Positions 1 through 8,267 are shown, numbered from the stretch's first letter. The stretch: DNA of 64,000 nucleotides from Micromonospora citrea (GCF_900090315.1 NZ_FMHZ01000002.1:3202501-3266500), one strand, 5' to 3'. Notes: a model not told the origin generated them from the sequence alone. Program-made: numbers and translations.

Positions 1-248
1 TGGAGCAGCGGAAGCACTGGTGGAACGGGAAATGGGGCCGGCTGGCGCGGCGGGACGTCTTCCTCCGCGTGGACGCCGACCGGTGGCACGTCGAGCAGCG
101 GGCCGGCGGCGCCGAGGGCGTGTCCCAGTTCTACGAGTACGACAGCGCCGAGGAGGCCGAGGAGACGGTCCGGGCGCTGCTCCAGGGCGCCGACGGCTGG
201 CGGGAGCTCTCCCCCCGCCCGCCGAGCGCGTGGTCGCCGGAGTCCTGA
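1..248 (+). CDS. Small hypothetical protein, first base missing
   Basis: An open frame runs from the first base to a TGA at 246-248. The window begins with 'tggagcag', so bases 1-2 look like the last two letters of an NTG start codon followed by Glu-Gln-Arg-Lys; if so only one base is missing and the protein is about 82 residues. It is rich in Trp and Arg near the N-terminus (HWWNGKWGRL) and acidic in the middle (EEAEE). I recognise no domain. Codon use and GC-rich third positions match the neighbours, which supports coding. Function unknown. Confidence 0.6.
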   Translation, partial: EQRKHWWNGKWGRLARRDVFLRVDADRWHVEQRAGGAEGVSQFYEYDSAEEAEETVRALLQGADGWRELSPRPPSAWSPES

Positions 249-324
249 GGCGGAGCCGGCGGAGTCCTGAGGCGGAGCCGGCGCGGGCGGTTTAGCCGGA
301 GCGGGGGCCGGGAACCGCGCGGGA

Positions 325-699
325 ATGAACCAACAGGGCACCGAGCGACAGGCGATGGTTTCCCGGGTCACCACGGGCATGCGGGTGATCGACGTCGAGG
401 GCACCGAGGTCGGCACTGTCGACCTCGTGCAGCGGGGTGACCCCAACGCGGTGACCGTGCAGGCGCCGACCGCCGACCCCGGCAGCAGCCTGGACGAGCT
501 GATCGAGTCGACGGCGGTCGAGGAGCCGGACGTGCCGGCCGACCTGGCGGCCCGGCTGCTGCACAGCGGCTACCTGAAGGTCTCCACCGACCTGGCGCGC
601 ACCGGCGCGGTCTACGTGCTCGCCGAGCAGATCACCACCGTCGCCGACGACCAGGTACGCCTCGCCGTCCCGGCCCGCGAACTGCCACCCGAGGAGTGA
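325..699 (+). CDS. PRC-barrel-like small protein
   Basis: A 124-residue soluble protein with no signal or membrane segment. Residues about 13-40 have the pattern V-T-x-GM-x-V-x-D-x-EG-x-E-x-G-x-V, which resembles the first strands of PRC-barrel or DUF2171 proteins, small beta-barrels often used as adaptors in stress-related actinobacterial proteins. The C-terminal half (about 80-115) has another beta-rich stretch with V-Y-V-L-A and V-R-L-A-V-P. It stands alone between two noncoding gaps. The family assignment is by eye and moderate; no catalytic residues are visible. Confidence 0.6.
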   Translation: MNQQGTERQAMVSRVTTGMRVIDVEGTEVGTVDLVQRGDPNAVTVQAPTADPGSSLDELIESTAVEEPDVPADLAARLLHSGYLKVSTDLARTGAVYVLAEQITTVADDQVRLAVPARELPPEE

Positions 700-773
700 G
701 CGACGTGGCGCAGAACCGGTGGCAGGGGCTCGACCGCCAGGGGTGAGGGCATACCCGCCGCACGCTGTCGGGC

Positions 774-792
774 TGATGTCGTAGACGATTCA
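774..792. repeat. 19-bp dispersed repeat, copy 1
   Basis: TGATGTCGTAGACGATTCA. A second copy with 17 of 19 matches lies at 2947-2965 in the same orientation. The two copies bracket the ECF sigma/HAF-repeat gene pair. The core GTCGT-nn-ACGAY is palindromic, so it could be a protein site or an intergenic dispersed repeat. Confidence 0.5.
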
Positions 793-835
793 CCCTCCCC
801 CGCGCCGCATCCCTGCCACCGGCTCGGCCACCGCC

Positions 836-896
836 ACTCCCACACCGGCCACCACAGCTCCGCACGGCACTCCCACACCAGCCACCACAGCTCCGC
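836..896. repeat. 28-bp direct repeat upstream of sigma factor gene
   Basis: Two copies of a 28-bp unit beginning actcccacacc, at 836-863 and 869-896, differ at one base. They lie in the 336-base gap (700-1035) between the PRC-barrel-like gene and the sigma gene. I see no gene in this gap; it also holds the dispersed repeat at 774-792. Confidence 0.5.
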
Positions 897-1035
897 CACG
901 CGCTACCGCCTGCCCGCGAACCGCTCGTCTGGCGCTTCGGTCACCCGGCGCTGAGCTGCCATCCCGCCGAACTCCGGCGTCGACGCAACCCGAAGAGCGT
1001 CCGGGCCCGTCGAGCTTGCGGAGGAGGGAGCCCCG

Positions 1036-1551
1036 ATGGCGGATGCCGATCGCGAGTTCGTGGAGTACGTCTCCGCGCGACTGCCGAGACTGCACCGGAC
1101 CGCGTACCTGATGTGCGGCGACGCCCACCTGGCCGACGACGTGGTGCAGCAGACGATCACGGCGCTGTACGTGAACTGGCGCCGGGTCAGCCGGGCCGAC
1201 AACGTCGACGCGTACGTGCACCGGATGCTGGTCCACAAGCTCATCGACGAGAAGCGGTTGGGCTGGGCGAAGGTCCGGCTGCTGGGATGGATGCCGGAGC
1301 CGGAGCGCCCGCCGGCCACGCCGCACGACGACCTGGCCGAGCGGGACAGCCTGCTCGCCGCGCTCGCCCGCCTTCCCCGCGGCCAGCGCACCGTACTGGT
1401 CCTGCGGTTCCTGTGCGACCTGTCGCTGACCGACACGGCCGCCGCGATGGGTTGTTCCGAAGGCAACGTGAAGTCGCAGACGGCGCGGGCACTGGCGGCG
1501 GTCCGCCAGGCGCTCGACGTCACCGAGCTGGCTGGGAGGAATTCGAGATGA
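1036..1551 (+). CDS. SigE-family ECF RNA polymerase sigma factor
   Basis: A 171-residue ECF sigma factor. Region 2 occupies about residues 7-75 (a tyrosine-rich RTAYLMCGD, then the DDVVQQT helix and NVDAYVHRML). Region 4 is about 108-160 with LPRGQRTVLVLRF, then the HTH TAAAMGCSEGNVKSQTARAL. This matches the actinobacterial SigE-like ECF group, normally paired with a membrane anti-sigma or sensor. A GGAGGGAG Shine-Dalgarno sits just before ATG 1036. It ends by ATGA overlap in the next gene, so the two are translationally coupled and probably work together. Confidence 0.88.
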   Translation: MADADREFVEYVSARLPRLHRTAYLMCGDAHLADDVVQQTITALYVNWRRVSRADNVDAYVHRMLVHKLIDEKRLGWAKVRLLGWMPEPERPPATPHDDLAERDSLLAALARLPRGQRTVLVLRFLCDLSLTDTAAAMGCSEGNVKSQTARALAAVRQALDVTELAGRNSR

Positions 1552-2717
1552 CCACGTTGGACGATCAGCGGATCACCGCACTGTTGCACGCCGCGCCGGT
1601 TCCCGAGCCGCGGGTCGACGTGGGCCGCGCGGTCCGGGACGGCCGGCGTACCCGTCAGCGCCGCCGCGTCGGCGGGATCACCGCGGTGACGATGCTGGCC
1701 GGGCTCGGTGTCGTGGGCGCCGTCCAACTCGGCGGGCCCGCCGACCGGCCGGCTCCGGCCGCGCCGGCCCTCGCGGCGTCAGCGGCCGGGACCGCGTCGG
1801 CCGCCCCGGTCTCGCCGGTCACCTGCGAGGCGTCGTGGCTGCCGCAGCCGATCGACGGTCCGGTCGCGGTGGCGAACGGCGTCGACCCCACCGGGCGGTA
1901 CGTCGTCGGCGAGATCGGCACCGGGCAGGAGGACGGGCGGGTCGTGCTGTGGACCGACGGCAAGGCACGCGTACTGCCGGCCGGGGCGCGGCACGCTGCC
2001 GCCGTCAACGCCGGCGGCGTCGTGGTCGGCACCGACGGCGACGGCACCGGATGGGTCTACCGGAACGGGAGGCTGCGCTTCCTGGCCACCCCGCCCGGTT
2101 ACCAGACGGTCCTCGTGCACGCCGTCAACGGCCGGGGCGACATCGCCGGCACCGCCACGGGAGCCGGCGACGCGCACCACGCCGTGCTGTGGTCGGCGGA
2201 CCGCCCGCAGGAGCACCGGCTGGTCGGCCAGCCGGGATCCGCCGCGACCGGGATCACCGAGGACGGCACGATCGTCGGCGTGATGGGCCGCCTGCCCTAC
2301 CGGTGGACGCCGCAGGGCGCCGGGGCGGCGCTGGCGGTGCCCGACGGCTACCCGCGCGCCTCGGTCGAATCGGCACACGGCGAATGGGCTGTCGGCATGG
2401 TTCCCGGCGCCGAGCAGGGCGGCACCGTGCAGATGCTGCCGGTGCGTTGGAACCTCAAGACGGGTGCGGTGAGCCTCCTGCCGTTCCCGGGAGCGACCGC
2501 GATCGCCGGCAACGGCGACCTGCTGGTCAACAGCAAGGAGCCGCTGGTCGTCGCCCCGGACGGCACGTCCCGCCAGCTGCCGGGCCGGCCCGACGTCCAG
2601 GCGACCGAGGCGGGCACGTACACGGCCAACGGAATCAGCGACGACGGTCTGACCGTGGTCGGCGCCGTCTACGAGAACCAGGTGCACCGGCCGCTGGTCT
2701 GGCGCTGCCACCGCTGA
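1548..2717 (+). CDS. Membrane-anchored HAF-repeat protein coupled to sigma factor
   Basis: A 389-residue protein whose ATG overlaps the sigma gene stop. Residues 1-41 are cytoplasmic and Arg-rich. A single transmembrane helix lies at about 42-61. An Ala/Pro linker then leads to an extracytoplasmic region of about 300 residues with repeated strands of the HAF type (A-V-N-x-x-G-x-V-V-G, G-I-T-E-D-G-T-I-V-G, G-I-S-D-D-G-L-T-V-V-G), which usually build a beta-propeller. The position and topology are those of an anti-sigma factor or sigma-coupled sensor, but no zinc anti-sigma HxxxCxxC motif is present. The sensor role is inferred from the operon. Confidence 0.75.
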   Translation: MTTLDDQRITALLHAAPVPEPRVDVGRAVRDGRRTRQRRRVGGITAVTMLAGLGVVGAVQLGGPADRPAPAAPALAASAAGTASAAPVSPVTCEASWLPQPIDGPVAVANGVDPTGRYVVGEIGTGQEDGRVVLWTDGKARVLPAGARHAAAVNAGGVVVGTDGDGTGWVYRNGRLRFLATPPGYQTVLVHAVNGRGDIAGTATGAGDAHHAVLWSADRPQEHRLVGQPGSAATGITEDGTIVGVMGRLPYRWTPQGAGAALAVPDGYPRASVESAHGEWAVGMVPGAEQGGTVQMLPVRWNLKTGAVSLLPFPGATAIAGNGDLLVNSKEPLVVAPDGTSRQLPGRPDVQATEAGTYTANGISDDGLTVVGAVYENQVHRPLVWRCHR

Positions 2718-2740
2718 GGGTCGCGCGCCGGTGCCATGGG

Positions 2741-2911
2741 CCTGGGCCGGCAGCACGCCGGCCCGGGCCACCAGCCTGCGCCGACACCACGCCGATCAAC
2801 GCCACCGGCCCGGGCCGGCGGCGCGCCGGCCCGGGCCACCGGCCTGCGCCGAGGCCACGCCGATCAACGCCACCGGCCCGGGTCGGCGGCGCGCCGGTCC
2901 GTGCCACCGGC
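2741..2911. repeat. 68-bp tandem repeat, about 2.5 copies
   Basis: Units start at 2741, 2809 and 2877 (the last truncated) and contain gccgatcaacgccaccgg. They fill the gap between the HAF-repeat gene and the end of the BenE gene. No gene is seen. The inverted GGCC-rich segments could also act as a hairpin for the two convergent genes. Confidence 0.6.
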
Positions 2912-2946
2912 CTTCCATGGCACCCCTCGCTGGCGCCGCTATGCGG

Positions 2947-2965
2947 TGATGTCGTAAACGACTCA
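2947..2965. repeat. 19-bp dispersed repeat, copy 2
   Basis: TGATGTCGTAAACGACTCA, matching 774-792 at 17 of 19 positions, same orientation. Here the core GTCGT-AA-ACGAC is a perfect palindrome. Confidence 0.5.
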
Positions 2966-2985
2966 GCTCCACAGCGCGTGGTAGG

Positions 2986-4344
2986 TCAGCCGCCGGTCCG
3001 GCCGCTCGCCGACGAGGTGACCGCGACGGAGTCCGGTCCGGCCGAGTCCAGTCCGGCCGAGTCCGATCCGGCCGAGTCCAGTCCGGCCGAGTCCGATCGG
3101 GCCGAGGCCGGTCCGGCCGAGTCCAGTCCGGCGGAGTCCGATCCGGCCTCGCCTGGCCCGGGCACGCCCGGCACGCCCGCGGCCGGGTCGGCGGGTCGCC
3201 AGCGGAAGAGCAGGAGCATCAGCCCGCCGGCGACCAGCCCCCAGAACGCGCCGCCGACGCCGAGCAGGGTCACCCCGGAGGCGGTGACCACGAACGTGAC
3301 CACCGCGGCCTCCCGGGCGGCCGGCTCGGCCAGCGCGGAGGTGAGCGCGGTGGCCAGCGCGCCGAGCAGCGCGAGCCCGGCGACCGCCTCGATCAGCACG
3401 GGCGGGGCGAGCGCAATCAGCGCGGTGGCCGCCCCGGCGCCCAGCCCGAGCAGGGCCAGCCCCGCGCCGGCGGTGACCGAGGCGATCCAGCGCCGGTCCG
3501 GGTCGGGGTGGGCGTCCGGGCCGGCGGCCAACGCGGCGGTGATGGCCGCGAGGTTGACGGCGTGCCCGCCGGCGGGCGCGGCGGCCAGGCTGGTCAGCCC
3601 CGTCGCCCGTAGCGCGGCCCCGAACGGCGGGCGGTAGCCGTAGCCGACCAGCACCGCCATCCCCGGCACATTCTGCGCGGCCATGGTGACCAGGAAGAGC
3701 GGCAGCGCCAGGCCGACCAGGGCCGAGACGTTCCAGGCCGGTGTGGTCAGCTCCACGGCCGGCAGCAGCCGGGCACCGCCGAGGTCGGCGACGGGGGCGG
3801 TCAGCGCGATCGCCGCCACCGCCACCGCCAGCGCGCCCGGCACCGCCCAGCGCCGCGCGAACCGGTGCAGAATCAGCCAGCCGAGCACCACGGGAGCGGC
3901 CAGCCGGGGCACCTCGACCAGCGCGCGGACCGGCGCGGTGCACAGCGGCAGCAGGACGCCGGCCAGCATGGCGCCCGCGACCGGCCGGGGGATCGCCGCG
4001 ACGGCCCGACCGAGCGCCGGGAACAGCCCGGCCGCCACGATCAGGACGCCCGAGACGAGGAACGCCCCCACGGCGACGGGCCAGCCGCCGGGCACCGGGC
4101 CGGTGGCGACCAGCAGCGCCGCGCCCGGGGTGGACCAGGCGACGCTCATCGGGATCCGGTGCCGCAGGCCGAGCCATACGGCGGACACCCCGGACGCGAC
4201 GCAGACCGCCAGCAGCCCGGAGGCGGCCTGCGCGTCGGTGGCGCCGACGGCCCGCAGGCCGGCCAGCACCACGGTGAACGAACTGGCGAAGCCCACCAGC
4301 GCGGTCACCACCCCCGCCAGCAACGGCTGCGACCGTCCCGCCAT
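2986..4344 (-). CDS. BenE-family benzoate/aromatic acid:H+ symporter
   Basis: A 452-residue polytopic membrane protein with about 11-12 hydrophobic segments from residue 8 to about 390. It matches the BenE pattern: an early GFASSFTVVLAGLRAVGAT, then IPMSVAWSTPGAALLV, and the central MAAQNVPGMAVLVGYGYRPP and GGHAVNLAAITAAL motifs. BenE proteins import benzoate or related aromatic acids with protons. It is divergent from an XRE-cupin gene and shares its operator region, so that regulator probably controls it. The last ~45 residues are a tail of five-residue Asp-Ser-Ala-Gly-type repeats not expected in the family, encoded by 15-bp tandem DNA repeats. Confidence 0.85.
   Translation of the reverse strand: MAGRSQPLLAGVVTALVGFASSFTVVLAGLRAVGATDAQAASGLLAVCVASGVSAVWLGLRHRIPMSVAWSTPGAALLVATGPVPGGWPVAVGAFLVSGVLIVAAGLFPALGRAVAAIPRPVAGAMLAGVLLPLCTAPVRALVEVPRLAAPVVLGWLILHRFARRWAVPGALAVAVAAIALTAPVADLGGARLLPAVELTTPAWNVSALVGLALPLFLVTMAAQNVPGMAVLVGYGYRPPFGAALRATGLTSLAAAPAGGHAVNLAAITAALAAGPDAHPDPDRRWIASVTAGAGLALLGLGAGAATALIALAPPVLIEAVAGLALLGALATALTSALAEPAAREAAVVTFVVTASGVTLLGVGGAFWGLVAGGLMLLLFRWRPADPAAGVPGVPGPGEAGSDSAGLDSAGPASARSDSAGLDSAGSDSAGLDSAGPDSVAVTSSASGRTGG
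3031..3150. repeat. 15-bp coding tandem repeat (BenE tail)
   Basis: Eight near-perfect 15-bp units of the form gtccNNtccggccga read on the minus strand as repeated S/L-D-S-A-G at the C-terminus of the BenE protein. The unit length keeps the frame. Confidence 0.8.
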
Positions 4345-4358
4345 CCCCGCCCCCGATC

Positions 4359-4374
4359 GTTCCGTTTACGGAAC
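4359..4374. promoter_or_regulatory. Palindromic operator between benE-like and XRE-cupin genes
   Basis: GTTCCGT-TT-ACGGAAC, two perfect 7-bp arms with a 2-bp spacer, in the 54-bp divergent intergenic region. Its position suggests the binding site of the XRE-cupin regulator for both genes. Confidence 0.65.
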
Positions 4375-4398
4375 AGCACCGTGTAGCACCATAGCGGG

Positions 4399-4959
4399 AT
4401 GCCACCGACGTCACCAGCCCAGCCACCGCACACCGACCCGGAACTCGTGGCCGTCGGCCGGCGGCTACGCGTACTGCGCGAGGAGCGGGGCATCTCGCTG
4501 TCCACCCTGGCCCGGCTGGCCGGGGTGGGGAAGGCGACCCTCTCCGGGCTGGAGCACGGCACCCGCAACCCGACCCTGGAGACGCTCTACGCGATCACCG
4601 CGCAGCTCGGCGTGCCACTGACGGCCGTGCTCTCCGGCCCGGGCACCGGCCCCACCATCCGCGGCGCGGCGGTCAGCGGCATCCTGCTGGAGGTCTTCGA
4701 GGACGCCGACGCCACCTACGAGCTGTACCGGATGCTGGTCTCCCCCGGCCGGGAACAGCTCTCCCCCGCGCACCAGCGGGGCGTCACCGAGCACGTCACC
4801 GTCTTCGCGGGCGTGCTGCGCGCCGGCCCGGTCGACGCGCCGCTCATCGCCGCCGCCGGCGGGCACCTGCGCTGGACGTCCGACGTGCCGCACGTGTACG
4901 CCGCCGTCGGCGACGAGGAGGTCGCGGCCAGCCTCCTGCTCCGCTACCCCCGCCACTGA
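4399..4959 (+). CDS. XRE-family regulator with C-terminal cupin domain
   Basis: A 186-residue protein. The HTH_3 domain covers about residues 14-70 (LRVLREERGISLSTLARLAG, then ATLSGLEHGTRNPTLETLYAI). The cupin-like domain follows from about 95 to 185, with a conserved H-V-T-V-F-A-G-V-L strand and a final YAAVGDEEVAASLLLRYP. Such proteins are usually repressors that sense a small ligand through the cupin. It is divergently transcribed from the BenE transporter across a perfect palindrome, so it most likely controls that transporter. Confidence 0.85.
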   Translation: MPPTSPAQPPHTDPELVAVGRRLRVLREERGISLSTLARLAGVGKATLSGLEHGTRNPTLETLYAITAQLGVPLTAVLSGPGTGPTIRGAAVSGILLEVFEDADATYELYRMLVSPGREQLSPAHQRGVTEHVTVFAGVLRAGPVDAPLIAAAGGHLRWTSDVPHVYAAVGDEEVAASLLLRYPRH

Positions 4960-4984
4960 AGGCCCCACCACCGACCACCGAGCG

Positions 4985-5120
4985 GCGACGGGCGACGGCA
5001 CACCCACCGACCGTCCGCCGACGTCGGCAGCAGGCCGGCCGGCCGTCGGCGCCGGCAGCAGGCCCCGACCGGCCGCCGGCGTCGACAGCAGGCCGGCCGT
5101 CCGTCGGCGCCGGCAGCAGG
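4985..5120. repeat. Imperfect tandem repeats of ggcagcagg type
   Basis: Between the XRE-cupin stop and the LuxR gene end, segments like gtcggcgccggcagcaggcc recur three to four times with period about 30-35 bp. No gene is apparent. The repeats are GC-rich and could form hairpins between these convergent genes. Confidence 0.4.
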
Positions 5121-6203
5121 TCAGCCGTCGACGGGCGTCGACACCGGCAGCCGCCGCTGCACCGCCCAGATGGCCGCCTCCGTACGCGACGCCGACCCGG
5201 TCTTGCGCAGCAGGTTGGACACGTGCACGGTGACCGTACGCACGGAGATGCCGAGCGCCCGCGCCGCCTGCTTGTTGGACATCCCGGCGACCAGGCAGCC
5301 CAGCACCTCGATCTCCCGCCCGGTCAGCTCGGCGTCGACCGGGTCGGCGGGCCGGGGCGCCACCGTCGCCGACCGCACCGGCCCCACCCGGGCGGGCCGC
5401 GACGGCGGGGACGGAAGCCGGGGCGAGGGCGGGCGGAGCAACGCCTCGGGCCCCTGGCCGGCGTGCGCGGCGAGCAGTTCGGTAAGCGCGTACGGGTTGC
5501 CACCGGTGCGCCGCCAGACCGCGCGCACCAGCCGGCCGGAGGGACGCGGGTCCGCGTACACCTGGGTCAGCACCTCGCCGACCTCGGCCGGGAGCAGCGG
5601 TCCGAGGTGTTGACGGACGGCGCCGCGCACGCCGCAGAGCCGGGCCAGCGCGCGGACCGCGAGGTCCGGCGCGACCGCGTCGGCGGCGGGCCGGGTGGCC
5701 ACCACCAGCAGCGCCGGCAGGTCGGCGGCGGCGGCCAGCTCGCCGACCAGGTTGAGGCTGGCCGGGTCGAGGGCGTGCAGGTCCTCCACCACCAGCACCG
5801 CCGGCCCCGCGCCGACCAGCAGCCGGACGACCCGCACCGCAAGCCGGAGCAGGGTGCCGGGCGCGTAGCGCTCGCGCGGCGCGGTGGGCTGCTGGGCGAG
5901 CCACGCCAGCGCGTCCGGCGGCAGGTCCAGCGCGCTGGTGTCACGCCCGGTCAGGACGGCGGCCAGCCAGTCGTACGGGGCGGGGCTGTGCACCCGGGCG
6001 GCGCCGGAGAGCACCACCGCCGGCCGCGGGGCGAAGGCGTCCAGGGCGGCCGCGACCAGCAGGGACTTGCCGACCCCGGCCTCGCCGGTGATCACCGCGA
6101 CGGCCGGCGCCGAGCGCCGGGAACAGGCCACGGTGGACCACGCCCGGTCGAGCTCGGCCAGCTCGCCGGCGCGCCCGACCATGGACACCGGCATCATTCC
6201 CAC
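5121..6203 (-). CDS. AAA-ATPase LuxR-family transcriptional regulator (short LAL type)
   Basis: A 360-residue regulator. The N-terminal AAA_16 domain has a Walker A at about residues 38-47 (TGEAGVGKSLL) and a Walker B-like AVLVVEDLHALD near 135-146. A disordered Pro/Arg linker at about 255-285 leads to a C-terminal LuxR HTH (LTGREIEVLGCLVAGMSNKQAARALGIS, then RTVTVHVSNLLRK). It is much shorter than classical LAL regulators (~900 residues) because it lacks the TPR middle. The start is uncertain: GTG 6203, ATG 6197 or ATG 6194 lie in frame close together. A TAGGGT -10-like element just upstream implies a very short leader. Confidence 0.85.
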   Translation of the reverse strand: MGMMPVSMVGRAGELAELDRAWSTVACSRRSAPAVAVITGEAGVGKSLLVAAALDAFAPRPAVVLSGAARVHSPAPYDWLAAVLTGRDTSALDLPPDALAWLAQQPTAPRERYAPGTLLRLAVRVVRLLVGAGPAVLVVEDLHALDPASLNLVGELAAAADLPALLVVATRPAADAVAPDLAVRALARLCGVRGAVRQHLGPLLPAEVGEVLTQVYADPRPSGRLVRAVWRRTGGNPYALTELLAAHAGQGPEALLRPPSPRLPSPPSRPARVGPVRSATVAPRPADPVDAELTGREIEVLGCLVAGMSNKQAARALGISVRTVTVHVSNLLRKTGSASRTEAAIWAVQRRLPVSTPVDG

Positions 6204-6206
6204 ACC

Positions 6207-6224
6207 CTACGCAGTAGTGCGTAG
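6207..6224. promoter_or_regulatory. 18-bp palindrome in LuxR/PP2C divergent promoter
   Basis: CTACGCA-GTAG-TGCGTAG, perfect 7-bp arms. On the minus strand its right half merges into TAGGGT, a likely -10 box for the LuxR-type gene, so a protein bound here would block that promoter. Probably an autoregulatory site. Confidence 0.55.
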
Positions 6225-6259
6225 AGACGGCGGCAGGGTGTTCTTGGCAAGCTTGTCCC

Positions 6260-6979
6260 ATGACGCTGATCCTCCGCTCGGCCATCCTCAACGACATCGG
6301 CCTGGTCCGCACCAACAACGAGGACTCGGCCCTCGCCGGTGACCGCCTCGTCGCGGTCGCGGACGGCATGGGCGGCCTGCCCGCGGGCGAGGTGGCGAGT
6401 GAGATCGTCATCCGCATCCTCGACGAGCTGAGCCCGCCGACCACCCCCGACGAGGCCGCCGACGCGTTGCGGGCAGTGGTGAGCACCGCCAACCGGCGCA
6501 TCCACGCGGCCATCACCGTCGACCCGGCCCGCGACGGCATGGGTACGACGCTCACCGCCGCCCTGCTCGCCGGGGACGCGCTGGTGCTGGCCCAGGTCGG
6601 CGACTCCCGCTGCTACCTGCTGCGCGACGGGCAGCTCACCCAGCTCACCCGCGACGACACCTTCGTGCAGGCGCTGGTCGACCAGGGGGCGCTCTCGCCC
6701 GAGCAGGCGCGGCACCACCCGCAGCGGTCGCTGGTGACCCGGGCGGTGCAGGGCGCGGACACGCCGCCCGCGATCGGGGTGCTCACCGTGCTCGCCGGCG
6801 ACCGGCTGCTGCTGTGCAGCGACGGCCTGTCCGACTACGTCGAGGACGCCGCGATCGCCGGGGCGCTGGCCACGTACGCCGACCGCCAGCAGTGCGGCGA
6901 GCAGCTCGTGAAGCTCGCCCACCAGGCCGGCGCGCCGGACAACGTCACCGTCGTCGTCTCCGACGTCACCGCCGTCTGA
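6260..6979 (+). CDS. PP2C-family Ser/Thr protein phosphatase
   Basis: A 239-residue soluble PP2C (PPM) catalytic domain with essentially no extra regions. Metal-binding motifs are visible: R-T-N-N-E-D near residues 16-22, VADGMGG near 34-40, GTTL near 94-98, VGDSRCYLLRDG near 113-124, and a late LCSDGLSDYV plus DNVTVVV. This is the PstP-like class that dephosphorylates Ser/Thr kinase substrates. No kinase gene is next to it here. It is divergent from the LuxR-type regulator. Confidence 0.9.
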   Translation: MTLILRSAILNDIGLVRTNNEDSALAGDRLVAVADGMGGLPAGEVASEIVIRILDELSPPTTPDEAADALRAVVSTANRRIHAAITVDPARDGMGTTLTAALLAGDALVLAQVGDSRCYLLRDGQLTQLTRDDTFVQALVDQGALSPEQARHHPQRSLVTRAVQGADTPPAIGVLTVLAGDRLLLCSDGLSDYVEDAAIAGALATYADRQQCGEQLVKLAHQAGAPDNVTVVVSDVTAV

Positions 6980-7034
6980 CGCGCGCCCGGCGATTGCGGT
7001 TGCGCGGACGGGGCAGCCGGGTTGGGATTGGCAC

Positions 7035-8234
7035 ATGACCATCCGCCGGGTGCGCGCCGAGAAACGCCTGACCACCAGCTTCCCGCTCCAGGCGTACGCC
7101 TTCGAGACGTCGCCGTCGACCGCGGCCCGAACGGAGGAGTTCCGCGACTACCTGCCCTACAACGAGGGCAACCGGACGCTGGTCGTGGAGGCGGACGGCG
7201 CGACGGTGGCCGCCGCCTCGGCCGTGCCCATGCGACAGAACCTGCGCGGCACGGTGCTGCCGATGGCCGGCGTCGCCGGGGTGACGACCCATCCGCTGGC
7301 GCGCCGGCAGGGGCACGTCCGGGCCCTGCTGCACCAGCTCCTCGACGAGATGCGCGACGAGGGGCACCGGCTGACCGCGCTCTGGCCGTTCCGGCCGTCG
7401 TTCTACGCCCGGTTCGGCTACGTGGGGCTGCCGAAGGCGCGTACGGCCACCTTCTCGCCGGCCGACCTCGGCGAGCTGCTCCGCGCCGACCTGCCCGGCG
7501 AGGTGGGTTGGGAGCGGATCGGCACCGGCTACCGGACCTGGCGCGAGTTCACCGAGCGGTGCCTGCGCGAGCGGCACGGCTTCGCGATCTTCCCCGACTA
7601 CCGGGACGTCGGGCTGCGCGACCGCGACGAGCGGTGGCTGCTCACCGCCCGGGTCGGCGGGACGGTCACGGGCGCGGTGACCTACCGGATCGACGACCAC
7701 GGCGGCACCCTGGTCGCCGACGACCTGCTCACCACCGACCCGGTCGCCCGGGCGCTGCTGTTGCAGTTCTTCGCCCAGCACGTCGACCAGGTGGAGCGGG
7801 TGAGCGTCCAGCTCCCCGTCGACGAGGTGCCGGAGCTGTGGCTCACCGACCTGGCCGTGCACGTCGAGGCGCGGGTGGCCCGGCCGGGCGCGTCCGCGCC
7901 GATGGCCCGGCTGCTGTCGGTGGACGCGCTGACCGGGCTGCCCGCCGGGCCGGGCCGGGTGCGCGTCGAGCTGACCGACGACCGCTGGTTGGCCGGGACG
8001 TACCTGCTGGACGGCACGACCGGCGCGCTGGAACTGGTCGCCGGCGCCGCCGCCACCGCCGGGCAGCCGCCGACCGCGACGCTGACGGCCGCCGGGATCT
8101 CCGCCCTGGCGTACGGGGTGCTCGACCCGGTGGAGGTGGGCCTGCGAGGGCTGGGCGACGTGCCGGCGGACGCGGCGGCGGAGCTGCGCAACCTCTTCCC
8201 GCGCAACCTGCCGTACCTCTTCGCCGACTTCTGA
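7035..8234 (+). CDS. Eis-like GNAT N-acetyltransferase with SCP2-like C-terminal domain
   Basis: A 399-residue protein with the three-part layout of Eis-type enhanced intracellular survival acetyltransferases. The first GNAT domain (about 1-140) has the acetyl-CoA signature V-T-T-H-P-x-x-R-R-Q-G-H-V-R-A-L, then WPFRPSFYARFGYV. A second GNAT-like fold covers about 150-285. A sterol-carrier-protein-like domain (about 290-399) ends in the characteristic short hydrophobic terminus (YLFADF), whose carboxylate is catalytic in Eis enzymes. Such enzymes acetylate amines, including aminoglycosides, at several positions. The substrate here is unknown. Confidence 0.9.
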   Translation: MTIRRVRAEKRLTTSFPLQAYAFETSPSTAARTEEFRDYLPYNEGNRTLVVEADGATVAAASAVPMRQNLRGTVLPMAGVAGVTTHPLARRQGHVRALLHQLLDEMRDEGHRLTALWPFRPSFYARFGYVGLPKARTATFSPADLGELLRADLPGEVGWERIGTGYRTWREFTERCLRERHGFAIFPDYRDVGLRDRDERWLLTARVGGTVTGAVTYRIDDHGGTLVADDLLTTDPVARALLLQFFAQHVDQVERVSVQLPVDEVPELWLTDLAVHVEARVARPGASAPMARLLSVDALTGLPAGPGRVRVELTDDRWLAGTYLLDGTTGALELVAGAAATAGQPPTATLTAAGISALAYGVLDPVEVGLRGLGDVPADAAAELRNLFPRNLPYLFADF

Positions 8235-8267
8235 CGCGACGGTCGCTGAGGGGCGCGGACGGGTGGG

